Positions 1-9,662 of a stretch of 64,000 nucleotides of DNA are shown piece by piece. Numbering within the stretch: position 1 is the first letter of the stretch; every line of letters begins with the position of its first letter. The stretch is from Alloalcanivorax xiamenensis (GTDB taxonomy: Bacteria > Pseudomonadota > Gammaproteobacteria > Pseudomonadales > Alcanivoracaceae). Under the pieces are notes generated by a model. It was not told the origin of the DNA. It did no database searches and worked only from the letters and a program-made list of their open reading frames with translations. The stretch spans positions 23,025 through 87,024 of the forward strand of contig NZ_AQPF01000014.1 of NCBI RefSeq assembly GCF_009846745.1, in the 5' to 3' direction. The position numbers and the translations under genes were made by a program.

Positions 1-288
1 GCACCGGCGGCATTGCGCGGTTTTGCTCCGGCGCCCATGGAGCCGCTGCCGTTCCGGTCGGTTCTGATTGGTTCCAGCAACGACCGCGCCGCCAGTGCCG
101 CCCGCGCGGAGCATTTCGCCGATGAGTGGGGGAGTGATTTCGAGTTACTGCACGGTGTTGGGCATATCAACGTGGCTTCCGGACATCATCGCTGGGACGA
201 GGGCCGTCATTATCTGCGGCGCCTGACCCGGGATCTCCCGCCAACGCCGATACCGGACCGGCACTCTCTTTTCTCCTTGGCGCATTGA
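1..288 (+). CDS. RBBP9/YdeN-type serine hydrolase, C-terminal part only
   Basis: The reading frame is open from the left edge of the window to a TGA at 286-288, so the gene begins upstream and only about 95 codons are visible. The visible part matches the end of the small alpha/beta hydrolases of the RBBP9/YdeN family. It has the strand carrying the acid (GSSNDR, where the Asp would be catalytic) and then the His-bearing GHINVASG motif. The nucleophile elbow lies outside the window. A second family member at 10592-11146 has the same C-terminal motifs. Substrates of these hydrolases are poorly known. The family call is fairly safe; the function is open. Confidence 0.7.
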   Translation, partial: APAALRGFAPAPMEPLPFRSVLIGSSNDRAASAARAEHFADEWGSDFELLHGVGHINVASGHHRWDEGRHYLRRLTRDLPPTPIPDRHSLFSLAH

Positions 289-356
289 ATGTAGGCTTGA
301 TGCCGTTTTTCCATGGAATCACCCGCATGAGTTCCGCCAAGAAAGCCGAGAAATAA

Positions 357-389
357 GCCGCAACAACCCCTTTTCCTCGTTGTTGCGGC
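357..389. terminator. Inverted repeat after the partial hydrolase gene
   Basis: Perfect 10-bp arms (GCCGCAACAA at 357-366 and its complement at 380-389) flank a 13-nt spacer. It sits 69 bp after the hydrolase stop and 64 bp before the next start. There is no T-tract, so this is only a candidate terminator. Confidence 0.35.
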
Positions 390-452
390 GGTCCGGAGAA
401 CTTCGTTGTTTCCGCGAAGCGCCGCGAGATAGTTTTTTGCGGAGATGATTTC

Positions 453-1652
453 GTGCGCTCTGAAGATGATGCTCTTTGGCGGTATTCCCTTCCCGCCACC
501 TTACTGCTGCTCTCTCCTTTCGACTTGCTGGCCTCCCTGGGCATGGACATGTACTTACCAGTGGTGCCGCTCATGGCCGACGTTTTCAGCGTCGACCCCG
601 TCACCATTCAGTGGACCTTGACCACTTATCTGGTTCTGCTCGGCGTCGGACAGCTTCTGTTCGGGCCGCTTTCCGACCGCCTTGGACGCCGCCCCATTCT
701 TCTGGGTGGCGGACTCAGCTACGCCGCCGCCTCATTCGCGCTGGCCGCCGCGCCGTCCTCCGAGCTGTTCCTGGCTTTTCGTGTGCTTCAGGGCGCGGGG
801 GCATCGGCCTGCCTGGTGGCTACCTTCGCCACCCTTCGCGATATCTACGCTGGTCGCGAGGAAAGCCGTGAGGTCTACGGTTTGCTGGGTTCCATGCTGG
901 CGATGGTGCCAGCGGCGGGCCCGCTGCTGGGTGCCGCGGTGGACCACTGGCTCGGCTGGCGCGCTATCTTCACCTGCCTGGGTGTGGCGATGGCCCTGGC
1001 GGTCATCATGGCCTGGCGGTTCTGGCCTGAAACCCGTCGACGTCAGGCCTCCGCAATATCGGCATCGGCACTGCTGCTCCCCCTCCGGCGTGTTCATTTC
1101 TGGCGTTATACCCTGGGTTACAGCGCGGCGATGGGAAGCTTCTTTGTATTCTTCTCCACCGCCCCCTGGCTGATGATGGAGCGGCTGGCTTTGTCATCCC
1201 TGGCGTTCAGCCTATGGTTCGCCACCGTGGCACTGGCAATGATGCTCACCGCTCGCGTATTGGGAAAGCTGGGTGGCCGATACGGCGTCCCGCGTCTCCT
1301 GCGAACCGGCATGATCTGCCTGTTGGCGGGGGGGTTGCTGCTGGCGCTCACCGAAACGTTGATACCGCAATCGCTGTTTGGCTTTATCACACCGATGTGG
1401 CTGGTTGGCATTGGTATTGCCATCACGGTCTCGGTGACACCCAACGGCGCGCTATGTGGTTTGGACCACATAGCCGGCACGGCCACCGCTTTGTACTTCT
1501 GTCTGGGAGGGCTGGTGCTTGGCGGACTGGGGACGCTGGCCGTGACTCTGTTGCCGGCCTACTCCGCCTGGCCAATCGTGGCCTACTGCCTGACCCTGGC
1601 CACGGCGGTACTGTGCCTGTCCTGGTTCAAAGTCAGTGAGGAGGAGCGCTGA
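453..1652 (+). CDS. Bcr/CflA-type multidrug efflux MFS transporter
   Basis: This 399-residue protein is hydrophobic throughout, with about 12 predicted membrane segments. It is a drug:proton antiporter of the major facilitator superfamily, inner membrane. The signature GMDMYLPVVPLMADVF near residue 30 is typical of the Bcr/CflA branch. The loop between helices 2 and 3 reads GPLSDRLGRRP, the MFS motif A. The GTG start at 453 is chosen because GGAG lies at 441-444, nine bases upstream, and no in-frame ATG is better placed. It is transcribed toward ahpF, with a palindrome between the two. The substrate cannot be inferred; family members export bicyclomycin, chloramphenicol, sulfonamides or cysteine. 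Confidence 0.85.
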   Translation: MRSEDDALWRYSLPATLLLLSPFDLLASLGMDMYLPVVPLMADVFSVDPVTIQWTLTTYLVLLGVGQLLFGPLSDRLGRRPILLGGGLSYAAASFALAAAPSSELFLAFRVLQGAGASACLVATFATLRDIYAGREESREVYGLLGSMLAMVPAAGPLLGAAVDHWLGWRAIFTCLGVAMALAVIMAWRFWPETRRRQASAISASALLLPLRRVHFWRYTLGYSAAMGSFFVFFSTAPWLMMERLALSSLAFSLWFATVALAMMLTARVLGKLGGRYGVPRLLRTGMICLLAGGLLLALTETLIPQSLFGFITPMWLVGIGIAITVSVTPNGALCGLDHIAGTATALYFCLGGLVLGGLGTLAVTLLPAYSAWPIVAYCLTLATAVLCLSWFKVSEEER

Positions 1653-1690
1653 TACGGGCAGCGCTTGATGAGCGGAAGGCCGCCGGCGGC

Positions 1691-1712
1691 TGTCCCACGA
1701 TCGTGGGACAGC
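1691..1712. terminator. Perfect palindrome between convergent genes
   Basis: An 11-bp arm, CTGTCCCACGA, is followed directly by its complement, giving a 22-bp perfect palindrome. It lies between the convergent 3' ends of the MFS gene (1652) and ahpF (1729). The position suits a bidirectional terminator. There is no U-tract and no free loop, so a protein-binding site is also possible. Confidence 0.4.
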
Positions 1713-1728
1713 GCTGTCGCGCCAAGGA

Positions 1729-3300
1729 TCAGGCGGCGTCACTCACCGAAGCGCGGATCAGATGGTCGAAGGCGCTCAACGCGGCCTTGGCCCCTTCGCC
1801 CATGGCGATGACGATCTGCTTGTACGGCACCGTGGTGACGTCACCGGCGGCGTAGATGCCGGGAATGGACGTCTCGCCGCGAGCGTCGGTGATGATCTCG
1901 CCGTGGCGGGACAACTCCACCGTGCCCTTGAGCCAGTCGGTGTTGGGCACCAGACCGATCTGCACGAACACGCCAGCCAGCTCCACGCGGTGCTCTTCAC
2001 CACTGTCGCGGTCCTTGTACAGCAGGCCGTTCACCTTGGCGCCGTCACCGGTGATCTCGGTGGTCTGAGCATTCACGTGCACGGTGACGTTAGCCAGGCT
2101 GTGCAGTTTCTTCTGCAGCACGGCGTCGGCACGCAACTTGGTGTCGAATTCCAGCAGCGTCACATGCTCGACGATGCCGGCCAGATCGATGGCCGCTTCC
2201 ACGCCGGAGTTACCGCCGCCGATCACCGCCACGCTCTTGCCTTTGAACAGCGGGCCGTCACAGTGCGGGCAGTAGGCCACGCCGCGTCCCCGGTACTCTT
2301 TCTCTCCGGGCACGTTCACTTCGCGCCAGCGGGCGCCAGTGGCCAGAATCAGCGTCTTCGTTTTGAGGCTGGCACCGGAGGCGAAACGGATTTCATGCAG
2401 GCCGCCTTCGCTGTCCGCCGGAATCAGCTGCTCCGCGCGCTGCAGATTCATGATGTCCACGTCGTACTCACGGACATGCTGCTCCAGCGCCGTGGCCAGT
2501 TTCGGCCCCTCGGTCTCCTTCACCGAAATGAAGTTCTCGATGGCCATGGTGTCCAGCACCTGGCCGCCAAAGCGCTCGGCGGCGACACCGGTGCGGATAC
2601 CTTTACGGGCGGCGTAGATGGCGCTGGCGGCACCGGCGGGTCCACCGCCCACCACCAGCACATCGAAGGCCTCCTTGGCGTTCAGTTTCTCGGCATCACG
2701 CTCGGCGGCGCCGGTATCCAGTTTGGCGAGGATTTCCTCCAGCCCCATACGGCCCTGGCCGAATTCTTCGCCGTTCAGGAACACACTGGGCACCGCCATC
2801 ACCTGGCGCTGGTCGACTTCGTCCTGGAACAAGGCGCCGTCGATAGCCACGTGTTTAATGTGCGGGTTCAGTACCGCCATCAGGTTCAACGCCTGGACCA
2901 CGTCCGGGCAGTTCTGGCAGGACAGGGAAAAATAGGTTTCGAAGCGAAAGTCACCTTGCAGCGCTTGCACTTGCTCGATCACCTCGTCGCTGACCTTGGG
3001 CGGATGGCCACCCACTTGCAACAGCGCCAGCACCAGCGAGGTGAATTCATGGCCCATGGGAATACCGGCGAATCGCAGGCTGATATCACCACCAACGCGG
3101 TTCAGACTGAATGAGGGCCGGCGCTCGTCATCGCCGTCTTCACGCAGGGTGATCTTGTCGGACATCGCCTCGATTTCGCGCAGCAGCGCCGACAGCTCCC
3201 GGGATTTGTCGCCATCATCCAGGGACGCGACCATTTCAAACGGTTGCGTGATGCGCTCCATGTAGGATTGCAATTGGGTTTTCAGGTTGGCGTCCAGCAT
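1729..3300 (-). CDS. ahpF: Alkyl hydroperoxide reductase subunit F
   Basis: AhpF is the NADH- and FAD-dependent disulfide reductase that recycles AhpC in peroxide detoxification, in the cytoplasm. The 523 residues match the usual length. The N-terminal tandem thioredoxin-like domain carries the CQNC pair near residue 130. The thioredoxin-reductase-like part has the FAD motif GGGPAGAAS, a CPHC redox centre near residue 345 and GGGNSGVEAA for NADH. The frame opens at 3315, but the ATG at 3300 (MLDANLK, as in E. coli AhpF) has GGAG nine bases upstream and is preferred. It lies 85 bp downstream of ahpC on the same strand, the usual ahpCF order, so co-transcription from the ahpC promoter is likely. 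Confidence 0.95.
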   Translation of the reverse strand: MLDANLKTQLQSYMERITQPFEMVASLDDGDKSRELSALLREIEAMSDKITLREDGDDERRPSFSLNRVGGDISLRFAGIPMGHEFTSLVLALLQVGGHPPKVSDEVIEQVQALQGDFRFETYFSLSCQNCPDVVQALNLMAVLNPHIKHVAIDGALFQDEVDQRQVMAVPSVFLNGEEFGQGRMGLEEILAKLDTGAAERDAEKLNAKEAFDVLVVGGGPAGAASAIYAARKGIRTGVAAERFGGQVLDTMAIENFISVKETEGPKLATALEQHVREYDVDIMNLQRAEQLIPADSEGGLHEIRFASGASLKTKTLILATGARWREVNVPGEKEYRGRGVAYCPHCDGPLFKGKSVAVIGGGNSGVEAAIDLAGIVEHVTLLEFDTKLRADAVLQKKLHSLANVTVHVNAQTTEITGDGAKVNGLLYKDRDSGEEHRVELAGVFVQIGLVPNTDWLKGTVELSRHGEIITDARGETSIPGIYAAGDVTTVPYKQIVIAMGEGAKAALSAFDHLIRASVSDAA

Positions 3301-3385
3301 GCTGACGGTCTCCATGAACGATTAACAGAATGTCGATTGAACCCCGGGCCCTCGGGCCCGGGATTGATCCATGCCAAAGGCGGGA

Positions 3386-3949
3386 TCAGATCTTGCCGAC
3401 CAGGTCCAGGGACGGAGCCAGGGTGGCTTCGCCCTCTTTCCATTTGGCCGGGCACACTTCGCCAGGATGGGCACGCACGTACTGGGCGGCTTTTACCTTG
3501 CGCAGCAGGTCTTCGGCGTCACGGCCGATGCCTTCGGCGGTGATTTCAACGGCTTGAATGATGCCGTCCGGGTCGACGATGAAGGTGCCACGGTTGGCCA
3601 GGCCTTCGTCTTCGCGCAGTACTTCGAAGTTACGGCTGATCTGCATGGTCGGGTCGCCGATCATGGTGTACTTGATCTTGGCGATGGTCTCGGAGCTGTC
3701 GTGCCATGCTTTGTGGGTGAAGTGGGTGTCGGTGGAGACGGAGTAGATTTCCACGCCCATCTTCTGGAATTCTTCGTAGTGATCGGCCACGTCGCCCAGC
3801 TCGGTGGGGCAAACGAAGGTGAAATCGGCCGGGTAGAAGAAGAACACTCCCCACTTGCCTTTCAGGTCGGCTTCGGTCACTTCGATGAATTTACCGTCCT
3901 TGAACGCCTGGGCTTTGAACGGCTTGATTTCGGTATTGATTACAGACAT
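3386..3949 (-). CDS. ahpC: Alkyl hydroperoxide reductase subunit C (2-Cys peroxiredoxin)
   Basis: AhpC reduces hydrogen peroxide, organic peroxides and peroxynitrite in the cytoplasm and is re-reduced by AhpF. It has 187 residues, the same as E. coli AhpC. The peroxidatic cysteine sits in FTFVCPTEL near residue 47 and the resolving cysteine in GEVCPA near residue 166. The ATG at 3949 has AGGAG just upstream. Next gene on the strand is ahpF. The 400-bp region upstream holds an OxyR-like box (4019-4059), which fits peroxide induction. Confidence 0.97.
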   Translation of the reverse strand: MSVINTEIKPFKAQAFKDGKFIEVTEADLKGKWGVFFFYPADFTFVCPTELGDVADHYEEFQKMGVEIYSVSTDTHFTHKAWHDSSETIAKIKYTMIGDPTMQISRNFEVLREDEGLANRGTFIVDPDGIIQAVEITAEGIGRDAEDLLRKVKAAQYVRAHPGEVCPAKWKEGEATLAPSLDLVGKI

Positions 3950-4018
3950 GTCTTACTCCTTTCGAAGGGTTGTCAACTTGACGGAGAGAAGCATAACGCC
4001 GGCGAGACGATATTCATA

Positions 4019-4059
4019 ATGGATAGGTGGAATAGCCGCGATTGGTTTTACCTATCCAT
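4019..4059 (-). promoter_or_regulatory. OxyR-like operator upstream of ahpC
   Basis: Perfect 10-bp inverted arms (ATGGATAGGT at 4019-4028, ACCTATCCAT at 4050-4059) flank a 21-bp spacer. The site contains ATAG at 4023-4026 and 4032-4035 and CTAT at 4052-4055, like the spaced ATAG elements bound by OxyR tetramers. It abuts a possible -35 region (4013-4018), and a TATGCT-like -10 lies at 3990-3995 reading toward ahpC. The OxyR assignment is inference; no oxyR gene is in the window. The rest of 3950-4348 shows only the hairpin at 4265-4302 and no gene. Confidence 0.5.
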
Positions 4060-4264
4060 ATAAACAGCCGCCGGCTCCCGGGTCTCCCCTGGGACAGACG
4101 GTCTCCATGGGCGGTCGTCCGGGCTTCATCTTCATTAGCATCAGTGACAATGGCAAGACGATGTCCTGAATCGAGGAAGAAGTGAGCACTGAATCCGCCA
4201 TTGGACCAGGGCAGGTCCCGGGTGGCGCTGAAAAGCGTCCAATCGAGGTCTTTTAGTGCTAAAC

Positions 4265-4302
4265 GGCCATTGCTGCCCGACCAAGGCGGGACAGCAATGG
4301 CC
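4265..4302 (-). terminator. Hairpin downstream of cysA
   Basis: Perfect 11-bp arms (GGCCATTGCTG at 4265-4275, complement at 4292-4302) lie 47 bp beyond the cysA stop. Read on the minus strand it is followed only by a weak T-containing stretch. It probably ends the sulfate-uptake operon. Confidence 0.5.
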
Positions 4303-4348
4303 CATGGAGCGCGCAGGCATTGCGCCCAGCTCGCGCTCAGTTCACGCG

Positions 4349-5397
<1,049 letters not shown>

Positions 5398-5401
<4 letters not shown>

Positions 5402-6306
5402 GAGACCTCCTGACGGGCGGCGGCGTGCGTGGCACGCTCGCGGTCCCGTTGATGCTTGAATTCAAGAAAGGACTTCGCTACCAGGGTAACCACCGCCAGC
5501 AACGCCAACAGCGACGCCACGGCGAAAGCAGCGGCGAACTGGTACTCGTTGTAGAGAATCTCCACATGCAAGGGCAGCGTATTGGTCTTGCCGCGGATAT
5601 GCCCCGACACCACGCTGACCGCGCCGAATTCGCCCATGGCGCGGGCATTACACAGAATGATGCCGTACAGCAGCCCCCACTTGATCGACGGCAGGGTGAC
5701 GCGGCGGAACGTTTGCCAACCGCTGGCCCCAAGCGTCAACGCCGCTTCCTCCTGACTGACACCCTGCTCCTGCATCAACGGGATCAGCTCCCGGGCCACG
5801 AACGGAAAGGTCACGAACACCGTGGCCAGCACGATGCCCGGCACCGCGTAAATGATCGACAGGTTGTGTTCTTCCAGCCAGGGGCCGAGCCAGCCCCGCG
5901 AGCCGAACACCAGCACGTAAATCAAACCGGCGATCACCGGCGACACCGCGAACGGCAGATCGATCAGGGTGATCAGCACCTGCTTGCCGCGAAACTGGAA
6001 TCTGGTCAGGCTCCAGGCGGCGGCGAGACCGAACACCACGTTCAACGGCACCGCCAGGCCGGCGGCGATCAACGTCAGCTTCACCGCGTGCCAGGCGTCC
6101 GGCTCGGTCAACGCCGCCAGATACGCCTGCCAGCCTTTGGAGAACGCCTCCTGGAACACCAGAACCAGAGGCACCACCAGAAACACACCAAGAAACGCCA
6201 GCGCCAGGGCGGTCAGCAAGATTCGCAACCAGGCTGCCTCGGTCACCGCCCGACGGGTGACCACCGCGTTGGCCGGCGTGGACAGGGAAGACACCGCACC
6301 ACTCAT
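5398..6306 (-). CDS. cysW: Sulfate ABC importer permease CysW
   Basis: This 302-residue inner-membrane permease pairs with CysT to form the sulfate channel. It has about six membrane segments after a 20-residue cytoplasmic lead. The EAA loop that docks on CysA appears as EEAALTLGASGWQTFRRVTLP near residues 185-205. CysW-typical are the FGAVSVVSGHIRGKT stretch and the charged tail KHQRDRER. The stop of cysT at 6308 is one base away, and the 3' end overlaps cysA, so the three genes are almost certainly one transcript. Confidence 0.93.
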
Positions 6307-6307
6307 T

Positions 6308-7135
6308 TCAACCTCCCCCCTGCCGGCGCAGATTCCAGTACTGCAATGCGTTGATGGCGAGCAGCAGAATGAACGAGAACACCAGCATCGTCACACCCAG
6401 CGCCGAAGCACCGGCGTAATCGTACTGCTCCAGTTTGCTGTAGATCAGCAGCGGGGTGATTTCGGTGCGGTATGGCATATTGCCGCTGATGAATACCACC
6501 GAGCCGTACTCTCCCACGGCCCGGGCGAAGGACAGCGCGAACCCGGTGAGCAAGGCCGGCACCAACGCCGGCAGCAGGACCCGCCGGAACGTCCGCCAAC
6601 GGTTGGCACCGAGGCTGGCGGCGGCTTCTTCGAGCTCCCGCTCCAGCCCTTCGAGTACCGGCTGCACCGTGCGCACCACGAACGGCAGGCCGATGAAGGT
6701 CAGCGCCACGACGATGCCGGCGGGGGCATAGGCCACTTTGAATCCCCACCAGCCTTCCAGGTACTGGCCGAACCAGCCGTTGCGGCCATACAGCGCGGTC
6801 AGGGCAATGCCGGCCACCGCCGTGGGCAAGGCAAACGGCAAGTCCACCAGGGCGTCGGCGATGCGTTTGCCCGGAAAGGTGTAACGCACCAGCACCCAGG
6901 CCACCAGCAGACCGAACACCAGGTTGATCAGCGCCGCCACCAGGGAAGCGCCAAAACTCAGTTTGTAACTCGCCACCGCCTGCGGATGACTGACCACCGC
7001 CCAGAACGTTTCCGCGCCCAGGGAAATCCCGCTGGCGGCCAGCGCCGCCAACGGGATGAACACGATCAGACTGGTGTAGAGCGTGGCGTATCCCAAGGAC
7101 AACCCGAAGCCGGGTATGACTCGGTTTCGTGACAT
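6308..7135 (-). CDS. cysT: Sulfate ABC importer permease CysT (CysU)
   Basis: This is the second permease of the sulfate/thiosulfate importer, 275 residues with six hydrophobic segments. The EAA-type loop, EEAAASLGANRWRTFRRVLLP, lies near residues 170-190. It is followed by the family stretch GEYGSVVFISGNMPYRTE, which distinguishes CysT from CysW. The ATG at 7135 lies 12 bp after the sbp stop at 7148 and the 3' end is one base from cysW, as expected for an operon. Confidence 0.93.
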   Translation of the reverse strand: MSRNRVIPGFGLSLGYATLYTSLIVFIPLAALAASGISLGAETFWAVVSHPQAVASYKLSFGASLVAALINLVFGLLVAWVLVRYTFPGKRIADALVDLPFALPTAVAGIALTALYGRNGWFGQYLEGWWGFKVAYAPAGIVVALTFIGLPFVVRTVQPVLEGLERELEEAAASLGANRWRTFRRVLLPALVPALLTGFALSFARAVGEYGSVVFISGNMPYRTEITPLLIYSKLEQYDYAGASALGVTMLVFSFILLLAINALQYWNLRRQGGG

Positions 7136-7147
7136 GACGTTATCCGC

Positions 7148-8146
7148 TCACCGGGGTTGGTAAATGTGATCGAATACGCCACCGTCGTTGAAGTGCGTTT
7201 CCTGCGCCTTCCGCCAGCCACCAAAGGCGCTGTCCACGGTGATCAGATTCACGTCGGGGAAGGCGTCGGCGTACTCACGAGCCACTTCCGGATCGCCGGG
7301 GCGGTAGTAGTGTTCCGCCGCCAGCTTCTGGCCAACCGGGGTATAGAGGTACTCCAGATAGGCTTTGGCCACGTCGGTGGTGCCATGCTTTTCGGCGTTC
7401 TTGTCCACCACCGTCACCGGCGGTTCGGCCAGAATGGACACCGAAGGCACCACGATCTCGAACTCACCCTTGCCCAGTTCGTTGATCGCCAACAGTGCTT
7501 CGTTTTCCCAGGCCAGCAGCACATCGCCAATCCCCCGCTGCACAAAGGTGGTGGTGGAGCCACGGGCGCCGGAGTCCAGCACCGGGACCTGCTGGTAGAG
7601 TTTAGTGACGAAGTCCTTGGCGGCGTCCTCGGAACCGTACTTCTCCTTGGCGTAGGCCCAACCGGCCAGGTAATTCCAGCGCGCGCCGCCGGAGGTTTTC
7701 GGATTCGGCGTGATCACCTCGACCCCTGGCTTCACCAGGTCGTCCCAATCCTTGAGGTCCTTCGGGTTGCCCTTGCGTACCAGAAACACAATGGTGGACG
7801 TATAAGGCGAGCTGTTATTGGGCAACCGTTTCTGCCAGTCGGCGGGAATCCTGCCGGTCTTCTCGGCGATGGCGTCAATGTCGTAGGCCAACGCCAGGGT
7901 CACCACGTCCGCTTCCAGACCATCGATGACCGCGCGGGTCTGTTTGCCAGCGCCACCGTGGGACTGGCGCACCACCAGCGTTTCGCCGGTTTCTTCCTTC
8001 CAGTGATGGATAAACTCTTTATTGAACGCTTCGTACAACTCCCGGGTGGGGTCGTAGGACACGTTGAGAATTTCCCGGTCCGCCAGGGCCGGAGAGGACA
8101 GAGCCAGGCCGAGCGCGGCCGCGGTAAAAAAGCGAGTGAACTTCAC
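7148..8146 (-). CDS. sbp: Periplasmic sulfate-binding protein
   Basis: Sbp captures sulfate in the periplasm for CysTWA. The GTG start at 8146 is chosen because it has GGAG ten bases upstream and gives a signal peptide directly (VKFTRFFTAAALGLALSSPALA, cleavage before DRE); the frame stays open to 8215 without a good start. The mature protein has the family motifs LNVSYDPTRELY at its N-terminus, SHGGAGKQ and TLALAYDIDAI. The 332-residue length is normal for Sbp/CysP. It lies between oscA and cysT on one strand. The distinction between Sbp and CysP rests on similarity only. Confidence 0.93.
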   Translation of the reverse strand: MKFTRFFTAAALGLALSSPALADREILNVSYDPTRELYEAFNKEFIHHWKEETGETLVVRQSHGGAGKQTRAVIDGLEADVVTLALAYDIDAIAEKTGRIPADWQKRLPNNSSPYTSTIVFLVRKGNPKDLKDWDDLVKPGVEVITPNPKTSGGARWNYLAGWAYAKEKYGSEDAAKDFVTKLYQQVPVLDSGARGSTTTFVQRGIGDVLLAWENEALLAINELGKGEFEIVVPSVSILAEPPVTVVDKNAEKHGTTDVAKAYLEYLYTPVGQKLAAEHYYRPGDPEVAREYADAFPDVNLITVDSAFGGWRKAQETHFNDGGVFDHIYQPR

Positions 8147-8239
8147 GATGCAGTCTCCACAAAAATCGGGTGTCACGAATGCGTTGGAGACCTCCGGTGG
8201 TCCGGTCGGCCGCAAGCCGGATTGCGTTGTTTCAACCGC

Positions 8240-8413
8240 TCAACGCGGCTTGTCGAAACGGTACTTTTCCTTGCGTTCCACCTGCACTATCCGGCCCTCG
8301 TGGACAATGATTTCCACGGCGCCAAAGCGCAGATCCTTGATCAGCGACGTCACCAGTGTGGCCAGATCCACCTCTTCCGACGCCGGGTTGCGATGCGTGT
8401 CAGGCCGAGCCAT
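8240..8413 (-). CDS. oscA: OscA-like small protein (YezD/DUF2292 family)
   Basis: This 57-residue gene lies immediately upstream of sbp on the same strand. The translation runs from MARPDTHRNPASEEVD to KEKYRFDKPR. Its core, DLRFGAVEIIVHEGRIVQVER, is typical of the YezD/DUF2292 family. In pseudomonads a protein of this type, OscA, is encoded next to sbp and has been linked to use of organic sulfur and to sulfur starvation under chromate. Gene order here is the same as in those species. The molecular function is unknown. The ATG at 8413 is preceded by a weak Shine-Dalgarno sequence. Confidence 0.75.
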   Translation of the reverse strand: MARPDTHRNPASEEVDLATLVTSLIKDLRFGAVEIIVHEGRIVQVERKEKYRFDKPR

Positions 8414-8448
8414 GTCGCGTATTCCTCGGTTCCGTTCGTTAATGAATG

Positions 8449-9453
8449 TCAGAATTTAAAGGCCAGACCAGTGCCAACGGCACGGTCCTCGGTGCCGGCC
8501 TCATCCCGCTCCAGATTCGACAGATACAGATAAGCCACGGTATTGCGCCCCAGGCTGTAGTCAGCACCGAGAGCCCAGAGCGTCAGTTTTTCGTCGGTCT
8601 CTTCACCCCGGTTTTCACCACCCTGGGCTTTCAACGTAAGCCGCTCATCCACATGCCAGGCGGCGCTGATCAGGTAACCACGATCTTCCAGGTCACTGCC
8701 CGGCGCGGTGTCTTTGGCCTGCTGATAAAGGGCGCCCAGCTCCAGGGCCCGCCAGCGATAGGTGGTCACCGCCCGCAGAATGTCGGCCCGGTTGAACCCG
8801 TCCACCGCCCGCCGCGCCGCCTGATCTTTTTCGTAGGCAAGAGCGGCATAAAACCCTTTGCGCTCCCAGGCCAGGGCCAGGGACACCACGTCGGCGAGAT
8901 CATCGTCCGGCTCGCCATCATCATCGGTGTCCTCCTGTTCCCCCGGGGAGAACGCGCCGTGCACCGACAAGCCACCCAGCAGCGTCGGGCTCAGATACTG
9001 GACGCTGTTCTTGTTACGGGTCTGCCCACCGAGGAAATGGTCGATATCGCCGTACAGGTCATTGAACTGATCGACCTTGCCCTCGATGCTTTTCAGCGGG
9101 CTGTCGATGTTGCCGGCGCGCAGGGTACCGAAGGCTCCGGTCAGGCCGCCGTAAATGTTGCGTTTGCTGAAGGTGTCGTCATCGTCGCCGTCCACGTCGA
9201 TGCCATACTCCGCCAGATAGATCGCCTTGAGGCCGCCGACTTCGAGGTCGAAGTCCCCTTTGATCCCGAGACGCGAAGCGTTGGAATTCAGTTCCCACTG
9301 GTCGTTGCCACCGGCGCCGGCCAGACTGGCGCCCTCGAAGTCCACGTTCTCCAGCGAGACATTGATCTTGCCGTACAGCGTCGGGCCGTTGGCCCCCGCC
9401 ACCAAAGGTAATGCCCCCAACAGGCCGATCCCCAGTGCGTTCCCGATTTTCAT
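8449..9453 (-). CDS. General outer-membrane porin (Gram-negative porin family)
   Basis: The protein has 334 residues with a signal peptide (MKIGNALGIGLLGALPLVAGANG) and a mature start PTLYGKINVSLE, typical of trimeric 16-stranded porins. It ends in FKF, the aromatic C-terminal signature read by the BAM complex. A run of acidic residues near 165-180 (EDTDDDGEPDDDLADV) probably forms an exposed loop. It is 35 bp upstream of oscA on the same strand, so it may be part of, or co-regulated with, the sulfate locus; this is inference. Selectivity cannot be read from sequence. Confidence 0.85.
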   Translation of the reverse strand: MKIGNALGIGLLGALPLVAGANGPTLYGKINVSLENVDFEGASLAGAGGNDQWELNSNASRLGIKGDFDLEVGGLKAIYLAEYGIDVDGDDDDTFSKRNIYGGLTGAFGTLRAGNIDSPLKSIEGKVDQFNDLYGDIDHFLGGQTRNKNSVQYLSPTLLGGLSVHGAFSPGEQEDTDDDGEPDDDLADVVSLALAWERKGFYAALAYEKDQAARRAVDGFNRADILRAVTTYRWRALELGALYQQAKDTAPGSDLEDRGYLISAAWHVDERLTLKAQGGENRGEETDEKLTLWALGADYSLGRNTVAYLYLSNLERDEAGTEDRAVGTGLAFKF

Positions 9454-9539
9454 TCGGTGTTCTCCAAAACAGCGTTGCGCAAGAAATGAAAAGCAACGCC
9501 TCCCGAGGTCGGGTGGGCATCCTTTGTTGATGATGGGGA

Positions 9540-9630
9540 TGATGCTAACGAGAAAACCAAAAGACCAAAAAGTAATATATTTCTATTTATTTATTCTTTT
9601 TAAACATAATAAATTTCTCTTTATCCTGGC
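9540..9630. promoter_or_regulatory. AT-rich divergent control region, porin / EAL gene
   Basis: About 90 bp of strongly AT-rich DNA (TAATATATTTCTATTTATTT and TAAACATAATAAATTTC) stands out from the GC-rich surroundings. It lies between the divergent porin (start 9453) and EAL gene (start 9663). Promoters for both are expected here. Such AT-rich tracts are typical of CysB-bound promoters, but no specific site could be confirmed. Confidence 0.4.
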
Positions 9631-9662
9631 GGCTCCATTGACGCTTGATGGAGGGATCCACC

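Noticed and set aside
1762..3114. Long plus-strand open frame (450 codons) opposite ahpF
   Set aside because: It is antisense to the well-supported ahpF gene; the translation is rich in His, Gly and Gln with no family resemblance, as expected for a mirror frame of GC-rich coding DNA.
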